This document shows positions 26,835-34,179 of a stretch of DNA of 64,000 bases, one piece after another. The notes under the pieces were generated by a model. It was given only the letters and a program-made list of their open reading frames with translations, did not search any database and was not told where the DNA came from. Numbering within the stretch: the stretch's first letter is position 1; the number at the start of each line of letters is the position of its first letter. The DNA comes from CAYZTY01 sp964444665 (lineage in GTDB: Bacteria > Planctomycetota > Phycisphaerae > Sedimentisphaerales > CAYZTY01). The translations under genes and the position numbers were made by a program. The stretch is from positions 62,001-126,000 of the forward strand of contig CAYUIE010000007.1 of NCBI GenBank assembly GCA_964444665.1. Direction: 5' to 3'.

Positions 26835-27221
26835 ATGGCTTCATTAATTATTTTGAACGGTCCTGGGAAGGATGATTACTACCCGCTTGGTCGTCGCACA
26901 AATGTTATTGGTCGAAACGAGTCACTTATGATACAGATACTCGATGAGCAAGTCTCGCGAAAGCACATGCAGATAATCTATGACAAAGACAAGGATGCAT
27001 ATTACGCACTGGATATGAGCAGCAGGCACGGCGTGTATATCAACCACAACAAAATCAGCGACGAAACCCCTCTCACAGACGGCGACCAAATCACTATCGG
27101 CACTACTACGCTTTGGTTTACCGTAAATGATTTCCCCGACCGGGAAAGTGCGCTGTCGCACTACAAGAAAGTTGGTGAAAGGTCGCGTTCCACTATTGAT
27201 GAGCACAGAACTCCTTATTGA
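26835..27221 (+). CDS. FHA-domain protein
   Basis: 128 residues forming a single forkhead-associated domain, which binds phosphothreonine peptides. The signature residues are present: GR in NVIGRNES, S-RKH in QVSRKHMQI and the H-G-YIN segment in SRHGVYINHNKI. It starts 64 bases after the kinase with a good AAGGAG site, so it is probably in the same operon and reads out the kinase's phosphorylation. It has no further domain, which suggests it works as an adaptor. Confidence 0.9.
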   Translation: MASLIILNGPGKDDYYPLGRRTNVIGRNESLMIQILDEQVSRKHMQIIYDKDKDAYYALDMSSRHGVYINHNKISDETPLTDGDQITIGTTTLWFTVNDFPDRESALSHYKKVGERSRSTIDEHRTPY

Positions 27222-27459
27222 TCTGAGTAGATGATGGACTTAGGAAGAGCAATAAAGAATTTCGAATGATGAAGTAGTCCGCCTTCGCACAAGGCTATGG
27301 CGGATTTAGAAAGACAAAAATAGTGGCCGGTGAGCTCGAACCGCAAAGCTCATACTCACCGGCCGGGCCCGAGACGGGCGGTTTGGTCTGCGCGCCCGAA
27401 TCGAGGGTATTCTAATGATACTGCAAACCAGAAAACAAAACAAGTTAAGGAGAAAAAAG
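27222..27459. other. Structured intergenic segment with three inverted repeats
   Basis: Three stems follow each other. 27278-27304 has TCCGCC...GGCGGA. 27325-27364 has perfect 10-base arms GGCCGGTGAG/CTCACCGGCC. 27375-27398 has CGGGCG/CGCCCG. None is followed by a T-run. The segment is GC-rich against an AT-rich background and ends at the ribosome binding site of the next gene. It may be a structured leader RNA or inserted repeats. The sequence does not match a riboswitch I know. Confidence 0.45.
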
Positions 27460-28944
27460 ATGGAAACGAGAAAAGTTTTAACAATTCTGGTTCTGGCCTT
27501 GGGCCTGATGGCCTGGCTGCCTTCGGTCGGTCGGGCGACGCCATTGGGTACGGCCTTTACCTACCAGGGGCATCTGTACGATGCCAACTATGTGGCCGAC
27601 GGTCTGTATGATTTCCAGTTTAAGCTTTTCGATGCAGTCTCTGACGGCAACCAGATAAGCGTCGATGTTAACAGGCCTGACATTGATGTAATCGACGCGT
27701 ATTTTACCGTAAAGCTGGATTTTGGCAGCGATGTGTTCGATGGCAATGCCGTCTGGCTGGAAATCGGCGTTCGGCCGGGCGAGCAAAGCGACCCCTGCGA
27801 ATATACTTTCCTTAGCCCACGCCAGGAAGTTATGCCCACGCCTTACGCACTTTATGCAAAAACAGCAGGTAGTGGTGGCGGTGGCGCTGACTTAGACTGG
27901 CAGATTTCCGGCAACGATATGTATTCAATCCCCTCAGGCAATGTCGGCATCGGGACAACACTACCGGGGGAGAAACTGCACGTGGCTGGCTCTACGCGGA
28001 TTGGAAACGGAGACCCGGGAGAATGGGCGGGACTGTTTTTATATGGAGACTCCCAGTGGCTCCTCAATGCTCATAATACAACTGACGCTTTATACATTAG
28101 ACATAATCAGGGAACCGTAGTAGATCCCAACTTTTCCGACCTCTTCGTTACAGTAAAAACCAACGGCAACGTCGGCATCGGAACAGTAGGTCCAAGTTCA
28201 GAATTGGACGTAGTAGGGAGTATCCGTTCGAGTGATGCGGGAGATTCAACCGGAGCAGTATTGTTAAGTGGGCCTGATGGTTCTCCGGGCCTTATTTTAC
28301 TCTCAAATGATCCAGAAGGATATAGAGCAAGCATAGTTAGAGAAACTGATGGATTAGGATTCGGAATACATGCTGCGACGGGAAATCCCGGCTCTGATGA
28401 GTTTTTCATTCACAATAACGGCAATGTCGGTATCGGCACAGTAAGTCCAAGTGCAAAACTGGATGTACATGGATACATAGTGGTAACACAGGACGTGGTT
28501 TACTCATCACCCAAAACTCGATACCTCTCCATTCCATGTGTCGCGTTCAGACCTTCGACTCCGGATCAAGATTACTGGAATGGTAAATGGTGGTTAACAG
28601 GAAAAACACCGGGGCAAGCTGTGGCGTTCCAGGCACCGATTAATCTGCCGCACGGTGCAGAAATCACGAAGTATGAGGCTCTCATTTTTGATGATTCCTC
28701 CAATGATATAGAGTTTAATATGGTTTACCACAATATATCGGGTTCAACGCTTTTGATAAGTAATATAAGCAGCTCAGGCACCCCGGGGAAAATCAGGCTA
28801 TCCAGCCCCGCTTTGTCGGCGACGGTCAATAACCAAGACAATGCCTATTTAATTGAGGTGCTTTGGACCACTCCGACGCCCGAAGATGATATAAAACTTT
28901 ACCAAGTTAACGTATTCTACACGGTTACAAACTCGGTGCCTTAA
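27460..28944 (+). CDS. Secreted tail-fibre-like surface protein
   Basis: 494 residues starting METRKVLTILVLALG, chosen because AAGGAG lies 7-8 bases upstream; an earlier ATG at 27415 lacks one. A signal peptide (to about GRA, residue 27) is followed by a beta domain (AFTYQGHLYDANYVADGLYDFQFKLFD) common in bacterial surface proteins. Then come three spaced repeats of the pattern N-GNVGIGT-P-KLDV (about 160, 235 and 325), as found in phage tail fibres and bacterial adhesins. The C-terminal 170 residues are beta-rich and not recognised. It is cargo of the tRNA-Glu element and may be controlled by the upstream kinase/sigma set. Confidence 0.8.
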   Translation: METRKVLTILVLALGLMAWLPSVGRATPLGTAFTYQGHLYDANYVADGLYDFQFKLFDAVSDGNQISVDVNRPDIDVIDAYFTVKLDFGSDVFDGNAVWLEIGVRPGEQSDPCEYTFLSPRQEVMPTPYALYAKTAGSGGGGADLDWQISGNDMYSIPSGNVGIGTTLPGEKLHVAGSTRIGNGDPGEWAGLFLYGDSQWLLNAHNTTDALYIRHNQGTVVDPNFSDLFVTVKTNGNVGIGTVGPSSELDVVGSIRSSDAGDSTGAVLLSGPDGSPGLILLSNDPEGYRASIVRETDGLGFGIHAATGNPGSDEFFIHNNGNVGIGTVSPSAKLDVHGYIVVTQDVVYSSPKTRYLSIPCVAFRPSTPDQDYWNGKWWLTGKTPGQAVAFQAPINLPHGAEITKYEALIFDDSSNDIEFNMVYHNISGSTLLISNISSSGTPGKIRLSSPALSATVNNQDNAYLIEVLWTTPTPEDDIKLYQVNVFYTVTNSVP

Positions 28945-29003
28945 ATAAAGCTGATTGCGACATTTTTCGTCGTTTAGATGCATAAAAAAATAAGGAGAAT
29001 ACT

Positions 29004-29432
29004 ATGAAGAATGAAAATGTGAAAGCGACAACACAATTGGTAGTTCAGTTAACTGTTATAGTGGTGTTGCTGATTGTACCGTCGTCTGCTTGGGCTCAGA
29101 CCGGCGGTGACTATGAGCTTAGCTTGAGTACGATAGACGGCGGAGGTGGAGTAAGCAGCGGCGGGCAGTATATAGTCAGAGGTACAATTGGTCAGCCGGA
29201 TGCGGCTTATTCTGAGGGCGGGCCGTATGAAGTGCTTGGTGGATTCTGGCCGGGTGAGCCTACATGCATAGTCAATTTCCGGCACTTTGCAAGATTCGCG
29301 CAATACTGGCTCAAGGCCGGAATCGGCCTGCCCGCAGACCTTTATGAGGATGATTTTGTCGACCTCTTGGATTTGGAGCTGTTTGTTTATGAATGGCTTT
29401 ACTATTGTCCCTATGACTGGCCGTTGAAATGA
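29004..29432 (+). CDS. Small secreted protein with GGFWPG motif and dockerin-like end
   Basis: 142 residues. A signal peptide (cleavage after AWA-QT, about residue 31) precedes a short module, STIDGGGGVSSGGQYIVRG TIGQPDA...YEVLGGFWPG, that I associate with planctomycete secreted proteins. The last 45 residues have the pattern of one or two dockerin-like helices (FARFAQYWLKAG, FVDLLDLELFVYEWLYY). A good AAGGAG site lies before the start and a terminator lies after it. It probably attaches to or decorates a cell-surface complex; function unknown. Confidence 0.75.
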   Translation: MKNENVKATTQLVVQLTVIVVLLIVPSSAWAQTGGDYELSLSTIDGGGGVSSGGQYIVRGTIGQPDAAYSEGGPYEVLGGFWPGEPTCIVNFRHFARFAQYWLKAGIGLPADLYEDDFVDLLDLELFVYEWLYYCPYDWPLK

Positions 29433-29517
29433 ATGCTATTACATAGTGATGGCCGATGAGATCAGGTACACTCCTGAGTTGCCTTGCGTTTTTGCTTCAG
29501 CGAGTGACTTATAACTG

Positions 29518-29550
29518 AAAGGGCTGTGAGTTTTACGCTTGTAGCCCTTT
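29518..29550 (+). terminator. Rho-independent terminator
   Basis: Stem AAAGGGCT/AGCCCTTT with a 17-base loop, followed by GTGTTTTTTA. It lies 86 bases after the dockerin-like gene. Confidence 0.8.
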
Positions 29551-29563
29551 GTGTTTTTTATAC

Positions 29564-29859
29564 TTAGCCGAAATCTACAACCAAATTACAACCTTTTAAC
29601 AGAATATCCGTGAATTTTTCTGATACAGACATTTTATAAGCGAACTTTCCTTGTTTTAAGCTTTTGATTAAGGTTTTGATTGCCGCCTTGATATGCTCCG
29701 GCAATTTCGGCCAGCGTTCGACCACAAGTGCCAATTCGGGGTATTTTTGCAGGATTTTGTCCAAGCTAGTGTCCAAGACAGGCTCTTGACTTTCCGTAAG
29801 TTCTGTGTTTATAATGCTTTCTTGGTTTCCCTTAAGGGATTCGACTCTCCTTGGGGGTA
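29564..29859 (-). pseudogene. Displaced C-terminal tail of the integrase
   Basis: An open frame enters from the tRNA-like core at 29835-29859 (reading PPRRVES, the counterpart of PPRGVEP at the other end). It runs to a stop at 29564. The conserved-looking part is LDKILQKYPELALVVERWP then KLPEHIKAAIKTLIKS. There is no start signal of its own; the TTG at 29776 is the nearest initiator. The frame is the same as that of the integrase where it crosses the tRNA, so in the circular form both pieces join. Integration leaves it orphaned here. Confidence 0.65.
29835..29859 (+). other. attR: imperfect copy of the tRNA-Glu 3' end
   Basis: 25 bases matching the tRNA-Glu T arm and acceptor end with two substitutions. 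Both fall in the T stem and are not compensatory, so this copy could not form a normal tRNA. It marks the right boundary of the element. Confidence 0.65.
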
Positions 29860-29995
29860 GTGCCGGTTTACCGGCACGGAGCAGTAGAGAGTAGGAAGTT
29901 GTAAGTAGAGCAAAACGACAACTATTGGAGAATGCAAATAAAAATTAAACCTTGATAAAATTACTCTCTACCGCGGTCCACTGCTCTACTATTCC
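29860..29995. repeat. Hairpin and wider inverted repeat beside attR
   Basis: Directly after attR is a hairpin with 8-base arms GTGCCGGT/ACCGGCAC and a 2-base loop (29860-29877). A second, interrupted pair follows: GAGCAGTAGAGAGTA at 29880-29894 against TACTCTCTAC...TGCTCT near 29963-29990. The right arm holds a 10-base insertion. It may be a small non-autonomous mobile element (MITE-like) or the host side of the integration site. Confidence 0.4.
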
Positions 29996-30018
29996 ACTGT
30001 TCATAGAGGGATTTCAGA

Positions 30019-30939
30019 ATGCCAGCGTTTGAAATCATTGATAAGAAAGCCAAAAAAGTACGTCAGAGGGAGTTTAAAAGCGAGCAAGAACTCCATAAAC
30101 TGATAGATGATAATTTGTCAGAGATATTTAAAATACGTTACATAAAAGACGAGCATATCACAACGAAACATGGTCGAATTGAAACGATTGGTTTGGATGA
30201 GAGTAACAGACCCGTAGTTATAGAATACAAGAAATCAAAAGAAAGGGGGCAATTAGTCCAAGCCAATAGGTATATGATTTGGATTAAACAAAATCCTGAT
30301 TCTTTTGAACTTCTTGCTAGAAAAAGCGTGGGCGGCGATATTGACCCTATTGATTTTACAAATCCGAGAATAATTTGCCTAGCACAGGAATATAGTATTG
30401 ATGACAAATGTCTGGCACTTGCCTTAGGGGCAGAATTGTGGAAGTACAGATATTATGAAAATAATATGCTGATAATTATAAGAGAGGAGGAGCCTGAGCA
30501 ACTTATAAAAGCCTCAAGTGGAAAAACAACTATTGAGAAATTTAAGAAAGAACCGAGAAAAGCAAGAAAGATAGAGGAGCATTTAAAAAGTGCATCAGAC
30601 GCCTTGAAAAAATCATTTTATTCCTTGGATGAAAGAATTATGGATATAAGTTCGGATATTGAAAAATACACAACACAGAAAGAGATAGTATACAAAACCT
30701 CTTTGAACTTCACTTATTTTGCGGTTCAAAACAGAAAAGATTGTCTAAGATGTTATTTGCGAACAGAAGAAGATAGAATTGATGATCCTAAATGTCTAAC
30801 TACAAAGATTCCTGAAACACATGGTTATGGCAACATTACTCGTTTACTTTTTATTAGTCCTACCGAAATAAAAGAAAAAAAATATACTATTGAAGATGTC
30901 ATCAATTTGTTAAGACAGTCGTATAATGCCACGCAGTAA
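30019..30939 (+). CDS. Nuclease-like protein with DUF5655 domain
   Basis: 306 residues. The N-terminal half has a PD-(D/E)XK-type core: Asp60, then Glu69-x-Lys71 in RIETIGLDESNRPVVIEYKK, like the NucS/DUF91 group. Residues about 195-300 match the DUF5655 pattern (YSLDERIMDISSDIEKYTTQ...LRCYLRTEEDRIDDPK...GYGNITRLLFIS). The combination is common in bacterial accessory regions next to mobile elements and may act in DNA repair or defence. The catalytic triad looks intact. It lies just outside the element's right end and has higher AT content than neighbouring housekeeping genes. Confidence 0.75.
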   Translation: MPAFEIIDKKAKKVRQREFKSEQELHKLIDDNLSEIFKIRYIKDEHITTKHGRIETIGLDESNRPVVIEYKKSKERGQLVQANRYMIWIKQNPDSFELLARKSVGGDIDPIDFTNPRIICLAQEYSIDDKCLALALGAELWKYRYYENNMLIIIREEEPEQLIKASSGKTTIEKFKKEPRKARKIEEHLKSASDALKKSFYSLDERIMDISSDIEKYTTQKEIVYKTSLNFTYFAVQNRKDCLRCYLRTEEDRIDDPKCLTTKIPETHGYGNITRLLFISPTEIKEKKYTIEDVINLLRQSYNATQ

Positions 30940-30981
30940 CTAACATTGATTTATAGAGGGGGAGCTTAAGCTCACAAAAGA

Positions 30982-31470
30982 ATGAATGAATTGGCTGATG
31001 ACCATCGTTTTATGAGAATGGCTATTGAGCAGGCACAAATTGCCGAGGAAAACGGCGATGTGCCGATAGGTGCAATAATCGTACACGAAGGCACAATAGT
31101 TGCTAAAGCGTACAATCAACGCCAGCAGCTCCAGGACCCTACGGCACACGCCGAGATAATCGCCTTAACGCAGGCGGCGGCGGCACTTGAAAGCTGGCGA
31201 TTGAACGGCTGTACGATGTACGTTACACTTGAACCCTGTCCTATGTGCGCGGGAGCCCTGGTCCTTAGCAGAATGGACAGATTGGTTTATGGCTGCGACG
31301 ACCCAAAGGCTGGCGCGTGTAAAAGTCTTTACAACATTGTAACAGACGAGCGACTCAATCATCGTCTTGAAGTAATAACCGGTGTTATGGAAGAGCAGTG
31401 CCGGAAGCAATTGCAGGATTTCTTTGCTCGCAGGCGCAAGGAGAACAAAAGTGAGAGCAACTCAAGCTGA
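30982..31470 (+). CDS. tadA: tRNA-specific adenosine deaminase
   Basis: Converts A34 to inosine in tRNA-Arg(ACG), the only bacterial tRNA that requires it. That very tRNA is encoded at 12.8 kb. The 162-residue protein has the zinc deaminase motifs HAE (56-58) and PCPMC (85-89), and the proton shuttle is Glu58. Length and motif spacing are standard. The upstream region has GGGGGAG some 17 bases before the ATG, so the initiation signal is only moderate. It starts 42 bases after the DUF5655 gene. Confidence 0.95.
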   Translation: MNELADDHRFMRMAIEQAQIAEENGDVPIGAIIVHEGTIVAKAYNQRQQLQDPTAHAEIIALTQAAAALESWRLNGCTMYVTLEPCPMCAGALVLSRMDRLVYGCDDPKAGACKSLYNIVTDERLNHRLEVITGVMEEQCRKQLQDFFARRRKENKSESNSS

Positions 31471-31496
31471 TTCTTTGTTTTTTTAGGAATCCGGGT

Positions 31497-32129
31497 ATGC
31501 AGATTGACAGTTTCATTCTCGGCGGCTTCGAGACGAATTGTTACATACTTCGCAGCAGTTCTGATGCGTCGGAGTGTCTTATTATAGATACCGAGGTGGG
31601 GGCCAGGGGCCTGGTTGATTTTCTCAGGGAAAAGAAACTACAGCCTGCCGCGATTATACTTACTCACGGCCATCTTGACCATATTGGAGGTATACCACCT
31701 CTGCGAACCGAATATCCAGAGATAAAGGTTTGTATTCACAAACTTGATGCAGGGATGCTCGACGGTACTCAGCCGGCTTCACCGTTTATGATGACGGCCG
31801 GCGTCGATGTCGGTCCTGCTGATATTCTTATAGAAAATAATCAGCAGCTACAATTCGCTGGTATAACGCTTCGCATACTACATACGCCCGGCCATACACC
31901 CGGTGGAATTTGTCTGTATTCGCAGGCCGATGATATTGTTTTCACCGGCGATACCTTATTTGCCGGCTCGGTTGGCCGAACAGATTTCCCCGGCGGCGAC
32001 TACAAACAACTAATAGCTGTAATCAAAAACAAGCTGCTTGTGCTTCCCGACCAGACGAAAGTTTATCCCGGCCACGGCCCGCAGACCACCATCGAAGCGG
32101 AAAAAAGTACAAATCCCTACTTGAGTTAA
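31497..32129 (+). CDS. MBL-fold metallo-hydrolase (glyoxalase II-like)
   Basis: 210 residues. The metal-binding motif THGHLDHIGG (residues 56-65) and later HTPGHTPGG, GDTLFAGSVGRTDFPGG and a final HG (VYPGHGPQTTIEAE) are the glyoxalase II/YcbL pattern. It is likely a thioester hydrolase (hydroxyacylglutathione hydrolase-like), but substrate is not defined for this short subfamily, which lacks the glutathione-binding C-terminal domain. It follows tadA by 26 bases and is probably cotranscribed. Confidence 0.9.
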   Translation: MQIDSFILGGFETNCYILRSSSDASECLIIDTEVGARGLVDFLREKKLQPAAIILTHGHLDHIGGIPPLRTEYPEIKVCIHKLDAGMLDGTQPASPFMMTAGVDVGPADILIENNQQLQFAGITLRILHTPGHTPGGICLYSQADDIVFTGDTLFAGSVGRTDFPGGDYKQLIAVIKNKLLVLPDQTKVYPGHGPQTTIEAEKSTNPYLS

Positions 32130-32312
32130 GTCGAATGGTGTTTATATCCAGTTGTTCGGTTCTGCTTTGTATTGAATAATACCTGTGTACACTTCAGCAG
32201 GACTAAATCGAAAACCGAAATTATGGTAAAAGGTTGAATATTGCTTCTGGACGATTTGGCTGTATAATATATGAAGTCTGGAAGTGTTTAATGAGTTTTG
32301 GGAGTTTTAAAA

Positions 32313-33314
32313 ATGGGCTGTAACGTTGCGATTGCGGGAGTGACCGGCGCGGTCGGGCAGGAATTTCTGTCAATTCTGGCGGAAAGAGATTTCCCAATTG
32401 ATTCGCTAAGGGTGCTGGCAAGCGCGCGGTCTGTAGGCAAAAAAGTCGAATTTGCAGGCAAAGAATACTCAGTTGAACAGTTGACCGAAGAGAGCTTTAA
32501 CCGTGTGGATATTGCGTTATTTTCCGCCGGTGCACCACGCAGCAAGGAGTTTGCCCCATCTGCCGTCGATGCTGGTGCAGTTGTTGTGGATAATTCCTCG
32601 GCGTTCAGGATGGATCCGAATGTGCCGTTGGTTATCCCTGAGATTAATCCACAGGCCATAAAAAACCATAAGGGAATAATCGCAAATCCCAACTGCTCGA
32701 CCATAATCGGGATTGTGCCGGTCTGGCCCCTGCACAAAGCAAATCCGGTAAAGAGGATGGTTATCAGCACTTATCAGGCTGCCAGCGGAGCGGGAAGGCA
32801 GGCTATGCTCGAATTGGAAAGCCAGAGTCGGGAAATACTCGAAGGTAAAGAACCGACCTGTAAGGCCTTTCCGTATCAAATTGCGTTTAATGCTTTCAGT
32901 CATAATTCCAAGCTTGATGATAGCGGTTATAATCTTGAAGAGGTAAAGATGGTTAAAGAAACTCGCAAGATTTTCGACTGCTCTGATATCGCGATTACCT
33001 GCACCTGTATTCGCATACCGGTTTTCAGGGCTCACTGCGAGAGTATCAATCTTGAGTTTACTGACCCGATTACACCCGACCAGATAAGGGACCTTTTAGG
33101 CACCGCACCGGGCGTTTCGGTATTGGATAACCGCAAGGAGAATCGTTTCCCAATGCCAATCGATGCCACGGGCAAGGACGATATCTTTGTCGGGCGAATT
33201 CGCCAGGATGAGTCTGTGCCGGACAACCGCGGAATCAATATCTGGGTGGCCGGCGACCAGCTTCGCAAAGGTGCGGCGCTTAACGCAGTACAAATTGCCG
33301 AGAGACTTTTATAA
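32313..33314 (+). CDS. asd: Aspartate-semialdehyde dehydrogenase
   Basis: Reduces aspartyl phosphate to aspartate semialdehyde for lysine, threonine, methionine and diaminopimelate synthesis. 333 residues from ATG at 32313, preceded by GGGAG; a TTG 15 bases earlier would start inside that site. NADP-binding GVTGAVGQEF is at 9-18, the catalytic Cys128 in NPNCSTI, and the substrate segment SGAGRQAM. The full domain set is present. It lies 183 bases after the MBL gene and directly before truA. Confidence 0.95.
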   Translation: MGCNVAIAGVTGAVGQEFLSILAERDFPIDSLRVLASARSVGKKVEFAGKEYSVEQLTEESFNRVDIALFSAGAPRSKEFAPSAVDAGAVVVDNSSAFRMDPNVPLVIPEINPQAIKNHKGIIANPNCSTIIGIVPVWPLHKANPVKRMVISTYQAASGAGRQAMLELESQSREILEGKEPTCKAFPYQIAFNAFSHNSKLDDSGYNLEEVKMVKETRKIFDCSDIAITCTCIRIPVFRAHCESINLEFTDPITPDQIRDLLGTAPGVSVLDNRKENRFPMPIDATGKDDIFVGRIRQDESVPDNRGINIWVAGDQLRKGAALNAVQIAERLL

Positions 33315-33324
33315 AAGTCGACTG

Positions 33325-34065
33325 ATGGCTTCTCGAAATATCAAAATGACTGTCAGCTGTGACGGCGTGGACTATCACGGCTGGCAGTCTCAGCCGGGTC
33401 AAAGAACAATCCAGGAAGAGCTCGAAAAGGCGGTGAGCAATCTGGTCGGCTTTCACATCAGGATTAAAGCCGCATCGAGGACAGACGCCGGCGTAAGTGC
33501 GCTCGGGCAGGTCGTAAATTTTAAAATCGACTCGCCAATCCCGACCGAGAGACTTGCCCAGGCCATTACTCAACGACTACCGAGAGATATTGAGGTTACC
33601 GAGGCTGTTGAAGAGGACGATAGTTTCGAGGCCTCGGCCTTGGCCAAATCGAAATTATATCGCTACACAATTTTCACCGGTAAAAAAAGAAATGTACTAC
33701 AGGCCCGAAATTGCTGGCACAGGCCGGGTCGGCTTGATATTACAACTATGAAACGCGCAGCCGAACTTATCGTCGGTACAAAGGATTTCAAATCGTTCGC
33801 AGCGGCAGCGGATAAACGCGAGAGCTCAATTCGCACCGTGATGCAGTGTAAGGTTACGCAGGAAGATAAATGGATATATATGGATATCGAAGCCGACAGG
33901 TTTTTGTATAATATGGTGCGAAATATTGTCGGCACACTTGTTGAGGTTGGCAGGGGGCGGTGGCCAGCCGAAAAAATAGTCGAAATTCTCGAAGCTCGTG
34001 ACCGAACCACCGCCGGGCCGATTGCACCAGCCGAGGGACTGTGTTTAATGTGGGTTAAATATTGA
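33325..34065 (+). CDS. truA: tRNA pseudouridine synthase A
   Basis: Modifies U38-40 in the anticodon stem. 246 residues from ATG at 33325; the frame is open upstream inside asd, but MASRNIKMTV matches the normal TruA start. Catalytic Asp54 lies in SRTDAGVSALGQ, and RFLYNMVRNIVGTL near the end is the other family signature. The start is 10 bases after the asd stop. The stop (34063-34065) overlaps a TTG that begins a relict of a glycosyltransferase start, evidence that the glycosyltransferase once followed truA directly. Confidence 0.95.
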   Translation: MASRNIKMTVSCDGVDYHGWQSQPGQRTIQEELEKAVSNLVGFHIRIKAASRTDAGVSALGQVVNFKIDSPIPTERLAQAITQRLPRDIEVTEAVEEDDSFEASALAKSKLYRYTIFTGKKRNVLQARNCWHRPGRLDITTMKRAAELIVGTKDFKSFAAAADKRESSIRTVMQCKVTQEDKWIYMDIEADRFLYNMVRNIVGTLVEVGRGRWPAEKIVEILEARDRTTAGPIAPAEGLCLMWVKY

Positions 34066-34097
34066 AAATTGTTCACATCATAACCAGGTTAATCTTA
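34062..34097 (+). pseudogene. Relict 5' end of a glycosyltransferase gene
   Basis: Twelve codons reading (M)KIVHIITRLIL, overlapping the truA stop. They match the first twelve codons of the glycosyltransferase at 35375 (MKIVHIITRLVL) with 26 of 36 bases identical, and nearly all differences are at synonymous positions. The match ends abruptly after this. It marks a duplicated or replaced junction around the gene at 34180. Confidence 0.65.
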
Positions 34098-34179
34098 AGA
34101 AGTGTAGAAAATAAGTATAAACTTCAGGCGGAGTGGATACATATTAACGCTCCATAATTTTGTCGAAGGAAAATAAGCA

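Larger units (their letters stand above)
21531..29859. mobile_element. Integrated element in tRNA-Glu (decayed prophage or genomic island)
   Basis: About 8.3 kb bounded by the 3' end of an intact tRNA-Glu and an imperfect 25-base copy of that end (23/25 identical). Inside, next to the tRNA, is a tyrosine integrase remnant on the minus strand. A terminase-small-subunit-like remnant follows. The cargo is a leader peptide, ECF sigma factor, TPR kinase, FHA protein and two secreted proteins. At the far end is the C-terminal tail of the integrase frame. The cargo has higher GC than the flanks. The N-terminal half of the integrase is missing, so the element is probably immobile now. Confidence 0.7.

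Noticed and set aside
27325..27405. Riboswitch (the CGCAAAGCT segment recalls cyclic-di-GMP-I)
   Set aside because: The other conserved parts of that riboswitch are missing and the pairing differs; recorded only as a structured segment.
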